Part shown: one piece after another, positions 56,877-64,000 of the stretch
Layout of the letters: each line of letters opens with the position of its first letter
Numbering within the stretch: position 1 is the stretch's first letter
NCBI GenBank assembly: GCA_024644085.1
Contig: JAHELS010000006.1
Location: forward strand, 1-64,000
Source: Rhodopirellula sp.
Lineage (GTDB): Bacteria; Planctomycetota; Planctomycetia; Pirellulales; Pirellulaceae
Direction: 5' to 3'
Length of the DNA stretch: 64,000 nucleotides
The notes under the pieces: model-generated
The model's input: only the letters and a program-made list of their open reading frames with translations
Told to the model about the DNA's origin: nothing
Databases searched by the model: none
Program-made: the position numbers and the translations under genes

Positions 56877-58268
56877 CTAGACCATCCGCATCCGCTTCCA
56901 TCTCCCCTGGGCAAACCGGGCGGCCATCGACATCGCCAACAACCAGACCCAGAAGGCGACCATCCACCACCACCAATGGAGTCGGTCGCGCGGCGGTTCC
57001 CACCCAAAACCGATCGTCAGTGCGACCGCCGAGGCAAACAGCCCGGCGAGCAGCACGAACCACGTGTCTCCTGCACCGCGAAGTGCACCCGCGAGAATCA
57101 ACTGCATCGCATCGAGCACCACGTAGATCGCAACGAACTTCAGCAGTCCCCGCGCCAAAAGTACCGCCTCGGCCGATTCCCGACTGGTGTCGTTTAACTC
57201 GTACAAGGAAACCAGCACATCAGGCATGGTCAAATAACATGTCAGCCAGGTCCCCGAGTAGACGATCCCGATCAACAAGGCCGCGTAGACGCTACGCGAT
57301 GCGACCGCCGCACCGCTTTGCAACAGATGCCGACCGACCAGCACGGATGCCGCGATGGAAACTCCCACCAGCGGGATGAAAGCGACCATGTTGAAATTGA
57401 TTGCCATTGTCGTTGCGCGAAGCGGAATGTCACCGATGCTTCCGATCCGAAGTACGATCACCGCGAATCCTCCCGACTCGGTCAGGTACATCAACCCGGT
57501 GGGAAATCCGTAGAAGAAAAGATTCCTCGCGAGCGCCCCATCGAAACCGAATCCCGCCCGGATCCGGTACCGCGGTTCATACCGAGGACGAAGCAGTAGC
57601 ACACCGTAACAAATCGCCTTGAACCAGAACGACGCGACGCTTCCGATTGCGGCCCCCACGATCCCCAATTCCGGTATTGATCCCCAACCGAAAATCAGCA
57701 GGCAATCGAGGACAAGGTTGAGCAGGCCCGAAGCGACGGAAACCCACATGATCACATTGGTTCTTTCGGTGCCGCTGAAGAACCCGCTCAGCGCCGTTTC
57801 CAACACCATCCCAACGGCGCCGAGCAAAAGAATCCGCAGGTAGATCGTTTCGAGCGGGATCAGTTCCTCAGGTTGTCCGGAAGCCTCGAAAAACCATCTC
57901 GCCGATAGCGCCATCACGGCGAACAACGGTGCCGACGCGAATGACAACCAAACCGATTGCCAGAGAAATCGTCCGATGTGATCTTCTTCGTTGGCACCCA
58001 CGTATTGGCTGATGATCGCCCCAGTCATCGATACGACGCCGACCGGCAGACAAACCAGGACCCAGAACAGATTGCCGCCCGCCATCGCCGCGCTCATCGA
58101 TTCGCCGTCGTACCACAACAACAGCGTTCGATCGACGAACAGCACCAACGAGAACATTCCGGCGCTGACCATCAATGGCATCGCGACACGCAGCACCTCG
58201 CGAATTGCCGCGACCATTGTGTAGTCATCAACCGACGGTGAGTAAGGATCGCGCCGGTCGCCAGTCAT
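56877..58268 (-). CDS. MATE family efflux transporter
   Basis: This cation-coupled multidrug/toxin exporter has 463 residues from the ATG at 58268. Helices are visible throughout (VAMPLMVSAGMFSLVLFVD, FWVLVCLPVGVVSMTGAII, LLGAVGMVLETALSGFFSG), and the MATE-like GTERTNVIM loop is present. Its ATG overlaps the rhomboid stop in ATGA, so the two are coupled. The substrate is unknown. A start at 58370 would overlap the rhomboid gene and is rejected. Confidence 0.88.
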   Translation of the reverse strand: MTGDRRDPYSPSVDDYTMVAAIREVLRVAMPLMVSAGMFSLVLFVDRTLLLWYDGESMSAAMAGGNLFWVLVCLPVGVVSMTGAIISQYVGANEEDHIGRFLWQSVWLSFASAPLFAVMALSARWFFEASGQPEELIPLETIYLRILLLGAVGMVLETALSGFFSGTERTNVIMWVSVASGLLNLVLDCLLIFGWGSIPELGIVGAAIGSVASFWFKAICYGVLLLRPRYEPRYRIRAGFGFDGALARNLFFYGFPTGLMYLTESGGFAVIVLRIGSIGDIPLRATTMAINFNMVAFIPLVGVSIAASVLVGRHLLQSGAAVASRSVYAALLIGIVYSGTWLTCYLTMPDVLVSLYELNDTSRESAEAVLLARGLLKFVAIYVVLDAMQLILAGALRGAGDTWFVLLAGLFASAVALTIGFGWEPPRDRLHWWWWMVAFWVWLLAMSMAARFAQGRWKRMRMV

Positions 58269-59254
58269 CGCCGGATCACGAGAGCCGCCAGAACTCCGCC
58301 GAACAAGCCCCCGAGATGGGCGCCGTTGGCCACATTCGGAATCAATGGAGTCATGCAGGCTACAAGCCATCCGAGCATCAGGACCACATTCATTGGAACC
58401 AGGTGGATCGGATAGCGCGGGTCAATTGAGGGGCGAATCCAAAGAAAACCGAATAGCCCGTAAACCGCGCCCGACGCACCGATGGCAAAAGGCGAACCGT
58501 GCAGCGCTTCGGGAAGAAAGTCCGCGTCGGGAAGGGAAACCTGCAACATCATGCCGGCGATTTGCGTTGCCATCGTCAACAGGACAAAGAACAGCGAACC
58601 GTGGAACCGTTCAATCACGGATCCCAGAAAGAAGATCCACAACATGTTGAACGCGAGATGAAACTCGTCACCGTGCAAGAACATCGGCGTGACCACTCGC
58701 CATACTTCACCCTTGCGAATTGAAGCGTAGGCGTCTTCGTTTTTTTCGAACTCGCGTCGGTCGACGAATGACAACCCGTAGTACGTGAATTCCTCGAGCG
58801 TCGTTTCGCCCGGTACGCGAGAGGCGCGCGGCTTGCCGAAATGACTGGTAAAACTGACGATCACCGAGATCACAATGATCGCGATCGTTACTGGGATCCC
58901 CTGCTGTTTTCCCGGCGTGCTGATCATCGGGCCGACGCCGCGTTGCTCGCGCGGCATCGATCGCTCCAGTTCCCGGTGCTTTTGCATCCGCGTTCGTTCT
59001 TTTTCGACCCGGTCGTCGCGGATGCGGGCGACTTCTTCTTCGACCTGGAAACGCGCGTCATCGGGTGATTGTTGGAAAGCCTCGAATTCGGAGCGGGCAC
59101 GCGGGACATCCTGCTCGTCACGGACCCAAACGTTCCATGGTGAATCGGGCTCGTCACTCTCCTGGTCTGCGGCCGCATCGATCGACAACGTGACCAGGTA
59201 CTCGCAAAACCGGCGAGCCGAGCTGCCGTCCGAAACTGTGCCGATTCGCCGCAT
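58265..59254 (-). CDS. Rhomboid family intramembrane serine protease
   Basis: This 329-residue protein has a soluble N-terminal region with a charged coiled coil (about 70-110: EEEVARIRDDRVEKERTRM) and a membrane domain. The catalytic Ser is in GASGAVYG and the His in NGAHLGGLFG. The HGDEFHLAFNMLWIFFLG segment matches the conserved rhomboid H-x-x-x-N helix. I chose the ATG at 59254 because residues before it lack features. It is coupled to the downstream MATE gene. Confidence 0.92.
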   Translation of the reverse strand: MRRIGTVSDGSSARRFCEYLVTLSIDAAADQESDEPDSPWNVWVRDEQDVPRARSEFEAFQQSPDDARFQVEEEVARIRDDRVEKERTRMQKHRELERSMPREQRGVGPMISTPGKQQGIPVTIAIIVISVIVSFTSHFGKPRASRVPGETTLEEFTYYGLSFVDRREFEKNEDAYASIRKGEVWRVVTPMFLHGDEFHLAFNMLWIFFLGSVIERFHGSLFFVLLTMATQIAGMMLQVSLPDADFLPEALHGSPFAIGASGAVYGLFGFLWIRPSIDPRYPIHLVPMNVVLMLGWLVACMTPLIPNVANGAHLGGLFGGVLAALVIRR

Positions 59255-59537
59255 GAATGGAGCCGCCCAGGAGCGGGGAAGGGGATTTGTCGATCTGGAC
59301 CGAGACGGTCCCAAGCATGCTGTTTTACGGTGCCCAAGCCAGAAAAGCACTCCCACAGCACGACGCCTCAGCCTTCCGCTTGCTCAATGCAGGGCGTGAG
59401 CAACGTGGATCGCTGGCCGCAATCCAATCAAATTGGGGAATTCTACAATGCAAAACTACCCGAAATCGGTTGCCAGGCGGTGTGATCACGGGGCTTGTGC
59501 CTTGCCGTTTTTGCCCTCGAGAGAATAATATGTGTGT

Positions 59538-59567
59538 GGCCAATCCCTCCGTCATTGGAGGGTGGCC
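59538..59567 (+). other. Hairpin upstream of the IscA-type gene
   Basis: GGCCA, two bulged bases, then CCCTCC / GGAGGG with a 6-base loop and TGGCC make an 11-bp stem. It lies about 50 bases before the start codon at 59620. It could be a leader hairpin; no T-tract follows, so it is not a terminator. Confidence 0.4.
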
Positions 59568-59619
59568 GCGCGGAAAGAGTCTCACAACGAATCGTCCATG
59601 ACGAAGGGTTATATCGACG

Positions 59620-59952
59620 ATGGCAGTCAAATTAAGCGAACGAGCCGCCGAAGAAGTGAAGCGGTTTCAGAAAGAACACAACTTCGGCGACGACATGGTG
59701 TTGCGAATCGGGATTGCGGCCGGCGGTTGCAGCGGATTCAGCTACACGTTGAACTTCGACGACCAATTCGATGACAAAGTTGACACCAAGTACGAATGCC
59801 ACGGTGTTGCCGTTGTCGTCGACAAGAAAAGCTCGCTGTACCTCGATGGCACCACCGTCGATTGGTACGAGAGTCTTGAGAAACAGGGCTTCACGTTCGA
59901 AAATCCAAACGCCACCAAGAGTTGCGGCTGCGGAAGCTCCTTCCAGGCCTAG
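59620..59952 (+). CDS. A-type iron-sulfur cluster carrier (IscA/SufA/ErpA family)
   Basis: The protein delivers Fe-S clusters to target enzymes. The 110-residue chain has the three conserved Cys: Cys37 in GGCSGF, and Cys102 and Cys104 in CGCG near the C-terminus. The core ends in [18 protein letters not shown], as in ErpA/IscA. Distinguishing IscA, SufA and ErpA from sequence alone is not possible, so no symbol is given. No other isc/suf gene is adjacent. Confidence 0.93.
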   Translation: MAVKLSERAAEEVKRFQKEHNFGDDMVLRIGIAAGGCSGFSYTLNFDDQFDDKVDTKYECHGVAVVVDKKSSLYLDGTTVDWYESLEKQGFTFENPNATKSCGCGSSFQA

Positions 59953-60029
59953 TTGCGAACCCAGCCAACTTGCAGAGCGACATTCGCGAAGGTGAGGTAG
60001 CGACCGCTGCCTCACCATTTTTCGTGCCC

Positions 60030-60093
60030 GTCTTATCGTGAAACAGACTCATGGTGCAACCGTCTCATGGTGAAACGGTCTCATTGTGCCCGG
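60030..60093. repeat. Four 16-bp tandem repeats
   Basis: The unit GTCTCATGGTGAAACG occurs four times, at 60030, 60046, 60062 and 60078, with two to five changes each. It lies between the convergent IscA-type and VOC genes. The 16-base period is the same as at 13631, but the sequence is different. Confidence 0.8.
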
Positions 60094-60148
60094 CGCGATT
60101 GAAAGTTAGCCGCTTCGCCGATCCGCGGCGGCGTTTTCACTTGCAGCC

Positions 60149-60601
60149 CTATTCTTCGTGAAACCATAACGTGCGAGTCGCGAACTCGACGCTGTTGCCG
60201 GCCGGATCTCGGCAATAGATCGAATGCCCGCCGCCGGGCCATTCGATTTGCGCTTCAATGGCCACGGCATGATCCGCTAGTCTTTGACCGATGGCTTCGA
60301 ATTGCTCACGTTTCGATTGAAAAGCAAAGTGAGATGCTCCGTCGCCGCCGTGCCTCGGAATCATTTGACCGCCGACCTTGACCGTCGCGGTGCGTGTCTG
60401 GTTCGGATTGAACACCAGTAACATGCTTTTGCCGACGCGAAAAAAGAGATGCCGGTCCGGTTCGTCGGAGACCAACTGCAATCCGACGACCTGTTCGTAG
60501 AATTGCCGAGCCGCAGCGAGATCTTCGCAGTAGACGACCGTTTCAAGAATCGCACTCGGCGTCCCCTCCAATACGCCTGCCGCCTGTTTCCCGCTGGTCA
60601 T
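60149..60601 (-). CDS. VOC (glyoxalase/dioxygenase) superfamily protein
   Basis: This 150-residue protein has two beta-alpha-beta-beta-beta modules: ILETVVYCEDLAAARQFYEQ with VVGLQLV, and a second with ASHFAFQSKREQFEAIGQRL ending in IYCRDPAGNSVEFAT. The His in HFAF and the Glu in VEFAT are probable metal ligands. The family covers glyoxalases, fosfomycin-resistance proteins and dioxygenases, and the reaction cannot be assigned here. The ATG at 60601 fits the domain start. Confidence 0.85.
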   Translation of the reverse strand: MTSGKQAAGVLEGTPSAILETVVYCEDLAAARQFYEQVVGLQLVSDEPDRHLFFRVGKSMLLVFNPNQTRTATVKVGGQMIPRHGGDGASHFAFQSKREQFEAIGQRLADHAVAIEAQIEWPGGGHSIYCRDPAGNSVEFATRTLWFHEE

Positions 60602-60668
60602 ACGTCGTAGAGCTGTCCAATCGCGAAAAGAAAGCGGTCCACGCGCCAAGTACCTGGTATCTAGTGCA

Positions 60669-61757
60669 CTACTTGGCGTCAGAGGAATCGAGGTGAAAAC
60701 GTCGGTTGAAGATTTCCGGATCGAAGGGATTGGAAACCTGTGGGAGACGAGCGGGCGGACCGTCCTCGCCATCCCGATTGAATTCCGGCTTCGACTCGAC
60801 CGTCGACGACGCTTGATCTGTTAGTGGCCGGGAAGATCCGCCCGCTGAAGGCTCGGGCTGATTGCCACCGGACTGTTGTACCGAGGCGGCGGTAACGGCA
60901 ATCCAGCGAGCAAGTGACTCAATCGCCTTGGCATTTCGTGAACTCAACATGTCGGCGCTGCCGCCGTGTGGATTCGTAGCCTTCAGGAACAATTCGCTTT
61001 GTGCGGCGGCGCTGGCGTCAATGTACTGCGTCGACGAGAGCAGATTCTCACGCGTCATCCGTGCCGATGCTCTTGTACCGACCGTCGGGATGACCAGATT
61101 CCAGCCCTCAGTTCGATTCGAGGCATCATGGCATCGGCCACACTTGCTGAGCAACATCGGTTGGATATGACGTGCGAAAAAACGAAGCGCCACCGGTTCG
61201 ACTTCCTTCTGCCTGGTCTCGTTCTCCTGGAATACAACCGGCTGCAACTCAAGCGAGTGTGAGGTTGACGCCGAGGGTGCGACGCGGGCCGATGTGAGAC
61301 GGCGCAATTGATCTTCGATCCGTTGGGCCTCGCGGTTAGCTGGATCGACTTTTCGGATCGCACGTATCTCCTGTGCCGCCAAATCGAACAAGTCATAACG
61401 CAGACACCATCGCGCATCACGGATGTGCGTTGCGATATCAGCCGAGAGGCGATGATCCTTTCGGTATTGGTACAGATCGCGTATCGATGCCGCCCAACAG
61501 GCAACAGCCGAACGCGGCAACCTGATCTCGCCGGTGTTGCCAGTTCGAACGACCACAAACTCACCGACCTGGTGGGCATGGCCGAAGAGCACGTTCCCGT
61601 TCTGCAGCAACACACAGGGCGACGAGTCGCTCTCTGGGGTACTCGCGGCCACCTCGGCCGTGATCGCCGGAGATTGCGACTCGGCGGCGGTGACCGTCCA
61701 GCACAGGAGCAGCATCGTCGTCAGGGCCCGATGTCTCAGGGGGTTATTCAACATCAT
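60669..61757 (-). CDS. Exported protein with a CxxCH heme-binding motif
   Basis: This 362-residue protein starts at 61757 and has a signal peptide (LTTMLLLCWTVTAAESQS). A small beta domain follows (VLLQNGNVLFGHAHQVGEF, ending EIRLPRSAVACWA). A helical section leads to the heme motif KCGRCH near residue 215, typical of planctomycete c-type cytochrome domains. Methionine or His for the sixth ligand cannot be assigned. The C-terminus is Ser/Pro-rich and ends in NPFDPEIFNRRFHLD. It may take part in exported electron transfer. Confidence 0.7.
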   Translation of the reverse strand: MMLNNPLRHRALTTMLLLCWTVTAAESQSPAITAEVAASTPESDSSPCVLLQNGNVLFGHAHQVGEFVVVRTGNTGEIRLPRSAVACWAASIRDLYQYRKDHRLSADIATHIRDARWCLRYDLFDLAAQEIRAIRKVDPANREAQRIEDQLRRLTSARVAPSASTSHSLELQPVVFQENETRQKEVEPVALRFFARHIQPMLLSKCGRCHDASNRTEGWNLVIPTVGTRASARMTRENLLSSTQYIDASAAAQSELFLKATNPHGGSADMLSSRNAKAIESLARWIAVTAASVQQSGGNQPEPSAGGSSRPLTDQASSTVESKPEFNRDGEDGPPARLPQVSNPFDPEIFNRRFHLDSSDAK

Positions 61758-61885
61758 GGCCCGCAACTAGCAATTATCTCCATGGAACGTCAATGCAGGC
61801 TTTTTCGGGAATCGCCGTCTCCATTGCCATCATTGCTAGCCGCCATCATTGATAACCGCTGGACGGCTGAGCATAATCCAGCCCG

Positions 61886-61943
61886 TTCGCACCGATCGGG
61901 GCTGTTCACGCCGATCGGGGCTGTTCAAGCCAACATCGGGGCT
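61886..61943. repeat. Three 19-20 bp tandem repeats before the DUF1080 gene
   Basis: The unit TTCACGCCGATCGGGGCTG is found at 61886 and 61905, with a diverged 20-base copy at 61924. It ends 39 bases from the DUF1080 start codon. Confidence 0.8.
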
Positions 61944-61981
61944 CCGTCGCCCGGTTCACCATCCCCCCTTGGAATCTCGAC

Positions 61982-62794
61982 ATGCACCGCAACTTACGGA
62001 TCCTGCGTCCGAACTGGATGCTCATCACAATCACCGGATCTCTTTGTGCGCTGATTTCATTGGCGTCGGCCGCCGAGTACCTCAATGGGATCGAGTGGGA
62101 CTCGCCGCCGATCGTAACGCCGGGTGAGACGAATTCGGATCCGCCGTCCGACGCGATCGTGCTGTTTGATGGAGACGATCTGTCCCAGTGGACGAACGGG
62201 GAAAACTGGAAGGTCGAGGATGGCGTGGCATACTCAGGGAAAGGAAAGATCGTCACGAAAGAATCGTTTGGCGATTGCCAGCTACATCTCGAATGGAAGT
62301 CTCCCGTGCCACCCAAGGGGACCGGACAGGGACGCGGAAACAGCGGTCTCTTTCTGATGGACAGGTACGAACTGCAAATTCTCGATTCGTACGAAAACGA
62401 AACCTATCACGATGGCCAGGCCGGCGCGATCTACAAACAGACGCCGCCCGCCGTTAACGCGATGCGGCCGCCGGGGGAATGGAATACGTACGACGTCTTC
62501 TGGACCGCTCCGCGCTTTGATGACGAGGGTGGGCTCGTATCACCGGCTTACATCACCGTGATGCACAACGGTGTGTTGATCTTGAACCACTTTGAATTGC
62601 TCGGCGACAACCCATTCTCTCGTCCGCCGGCATACAACGCCCATCCTCCCACCGGACCGATTTCGCTCCAGGATCACGGCAACCCGGTAGGATTTCGAAA
62701 CATCTGGATCCGCGAGTACCAGGACGCGAAAGGGAAACAGGTTCGCAAACCGTTCCTCAAGGATGGCGACAAAGAAACGCCGATCGAGGACTAA
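61982..62794 (+). CDS. DUF1080 (3-keto-disaccharide hydrolase-like) exported protein
   Basis: This 270-residue protein has a signal peptide (LITITGSLCALISLASAAEY). The jelly-roll DUF1080 domain has the typical IVLFDGDDLSQW opening, then FGDCQLHLEWKSP, GRGNSGLFLMDRYELQILDS, a HDGQAGAIYKQ segment and the closing LQDHGNPVGFRNIWIREY. Members act on glycosidic bonds or bind sugars in the exported space, and they are abundant in planctomycetes. The exact substrate is unknown. Confidence 0.92.
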   Translation: MHRNLRILRPNWMLITITGSLCALISLASAAEYLNGIEWDSPPIVTPGETNSDPPSDAIVLFDGDDLSQWTNGENWKVEDGVAYSGKGKIVTKESFGDCQLHLEWKSPVPPKGTGQGRGNSGLFLMDRYELQILDSYENETYHDGQAGAIYKQTPPAVNAMRPPGEWNTYDVFWTAPRFDDEGGLVSPAYITVMHNGVLILNHFELLGDNPFSRPPAYNAHPPTGPISLQDHGNPVGFRNIWIREYQDAKGKQVRKPFLKDGDKETPIED

Positions 62795-62960
62795 GTGACT
62801 CGTCCGCAGCACGCGCCCGAGCATCATCGGCTCGAAATAACGACGCTGTGTCAATCGATCGTACGCGGTTGCGTGTTGCGACAACGATCAATCCACCATC
62901 GGATCGTGGTATCCTTCCCGAGCTGCCCTCTGCTGTGTGCCGGTATGTGTTGATTGAATC

Positions 62961-64000
62961 ATGTCATTGATTGTTCTCATTCGACGACGCGGTGCGACTG
63001 CAAATCTGTTGTCACATTTGCTTGCCGCCATCCTGGTCGCCACTTGCGGCTGTGACTTCGGTGGCACCAAACCGCCCGATCCGCTGGCGGCTCCACCTGA
63101 GCGCGAAACAGTGGTTTCATCGCCAGCGGCGACGATGGCAAGAATTCGCCGGCAGGCGGATGCCGGGAACATCGACCAGGCGGAACGTGAGCTTGAAGAT
63201 TACCTGCTTCGGGAGCCGGGCGATTCACAGGCGCTCGTGCTGGCATCGGAAATCGCCATGTCCCGCGGACGCTACGACCAGGCATTCAAGCTGCTCGATG
63301 ACGCCGCACGATCAGCACCCCAAGACGCGGCCAATCTTCGTATGCGTGCCGCACTCCTGTTCGCGAACCGCGGCCAATGGAAAGAAGCAATCGGGCGGCT
63401 CACAGCGCTGGTCAAAGATCATCCCGAGTTGGACGAGGCGCGTACTCAACTCGTCGAATTGCTGAATCAACGCGGATTTCGGTTTGATGCCAACGAACAT
63501 ATCCGCGAGCTGATTCGTCGCGGTGGTGTTACCAAAGAGTTGCTCGGCGGACTGATGGTTCCCGCGCGGACTTACACCGGCAATCCAATCGACGTCGATC
63601 TTTCGGACACGCATCAAGTGAACCGAGTTGGTCCGTTGAACGTTGCCCGAGACTTGCTCAGCAAGGGGGATGCCGAAAATGCATCGAGAATCCTCGGCGA
63701 GAGCGACCCGGTCCGAGAGAGAAACCCGTGTGCGGTGGCGTTGCAGGGTCAAACCCTGCTCGCCGCCCAGGATTTTGCGGCACTCGAGAACTGGCTTGAT
63801 CAGGTTCCATCGGAATGTCGCCGGTATCCCTCTTACTGGATTGCGTTGGGTGGCCGGGCGATGCGTGGACGACAGCATGACCAGGCCGTGCGGTTGCTGG
63901 CCGAAGCGGTCGTGCGTGAACCGGGTGAGCTGGCTGTTAACGACCGGATGACTCAGGCGCTCGCCGCCGGCGGTCACGTCGACGCGAGCGAACGATTCCG
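62961..64000 (+). CDS. TPR-repeat lipoprotein, C-terminus beyond the window
   Basis: The frame is open from ATG at 62961 to the window end (346 codons visible). A hydrophobic stretch (LLSHLLAAILVATCGCDFG) suggests an exported lipoprotein, although the lipobox is not perfect. TPR-like repeats follow: AGNIDQAERELEDYLLREPG, SRGRYDQAFKLLDDAARSAP and NRGQWKEAIGRLTALVKDHP. It probably serves as a protein-interaction scaffold. The end of the gene is not seen. Confidence 0.8.
   Translation, partial: MSLIVLIRRRGATANLLSHLLAAILVATCGCDFGGTKPPDPLAAPPERETVVSSPAATMARIRRQADAGNIDQAERELEDYLLREPGDSQALVLASEIAMSRGRYDQAFKLLDDAARSAPQDAANLRMRAALLFANRGQWKEAIGRLTALVKDHPELDEARTQLVELLNQRGFRFDANEHIRELIRRGGVTKELLGGLMVPARTYTGNPIDVDLSDTHQVNRVGPLNVARDLLSKGDAENASRILGESDPVRERNPCAVALQGQTLLAAQDFAALENWLDQVPSECRRYPSYWIALGGRAMRGRQHDQAVRLLAEAVVREPGELAVNDRMTQALAAGGHVDASERF

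Noticed and set aside
1-64000. tRNA or rRNA genes
   Set aside because: I found no TPsiC-type loop with matching arms in the gaps and no rRNA segment. A tRNA scan would settle this, because short tRNAs are easy to miss by eye.

Overview
The window looks like chromosomal DNA from a planctomycete, probably of the Pirellulales/Rhodopirellula type. I infer this from gene content alone: a DUF1559 prepilin-like protein paired with a small lipoprotein, a DUF1080 protein, a formylglycine sulfatase, a CxxCH heme-motif protein, several Ser/Thr kinases and an FHA protein, an ECF sigma factor next to kinases, membrane proteins with an NPYAxP motif, an oversized SecA, and many TTG/GTG starts. I found no rRNA, tRNA, CRISPR array, transposase or phage gene. 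Most of the window is ordinary core genome.

Layout. 1-4.2 kb (minus): menaquinone genes of the futalosine route (mqnD, mqnB), tsaD and a eukaryote-like UDP-glucose dehydrogenase. 4.5-13.6 kb (plus): PilP-like lipoprotein, Gfo/Idh/MocA oxidoreductase, a kinase-ATPase fusion, a SUKH-like protein and a secretin. 13.7-21.8 kb: nucleoside hydrolase, trpD, a CAP-like secreted protein, hisH facing hisE-hisG, rhodanese and a membrane protein. 21.8-28.8 kb: a long RseP, Dxr, FtsH and a stand-alone secretin-like protein. 29-33.4 kb (plus): an RGG-rich Spy-like protein, a strong terminator, a selenoprotein gene and a sulfatase. 33.4-38.5 kb (minus): Kdo transferase and SecA. 38.8-52 kb: a CHAT-like/TPR protein facing a minus-strand signalling cluster (FHA/coiled-coil protein, ECF sigma factor, pseudokinase, membrane kinase). 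52.5-64 kb: DksA-type protein, DUF1559 and lipoprotein pair, HtrA, MATE, rhomboid, IscA-type protein, VOC protein, heme-motif protein, DUF1080 protein and a TPR lipoprotein cut by the window end.

The most interesting item is at 30043-31425. A deiodinase-like thioredoxin-fold protein is interrupted by a single in-frame TGA (30313-30315) exactly where the family has its catalytic Sec or Cys. This gives a C-x-x-U active site, and a compact hairpin 17 bases downstream fits a bacterial SECIS. The same protein continues into a DsbD-alpha-like domain with a spaced Cys pair and ends in two EF-hand loops, suggesting an exported selenium-dependent redox protein. A conventional gene call would split it into two fragments or call it a pseudogene.

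The second item is the 42.7-51.9 kb cluster, which joins an FHA/coiled-coil membrane protein, an ECF sigma factor, a catalytically degenerate kinase and a zinc-ribbon membrane kinase. The third is a set of short intergenic tandem repeats with 16-31 base periods and unrelated unit sequences, one lying just upstream of the FHA gene.
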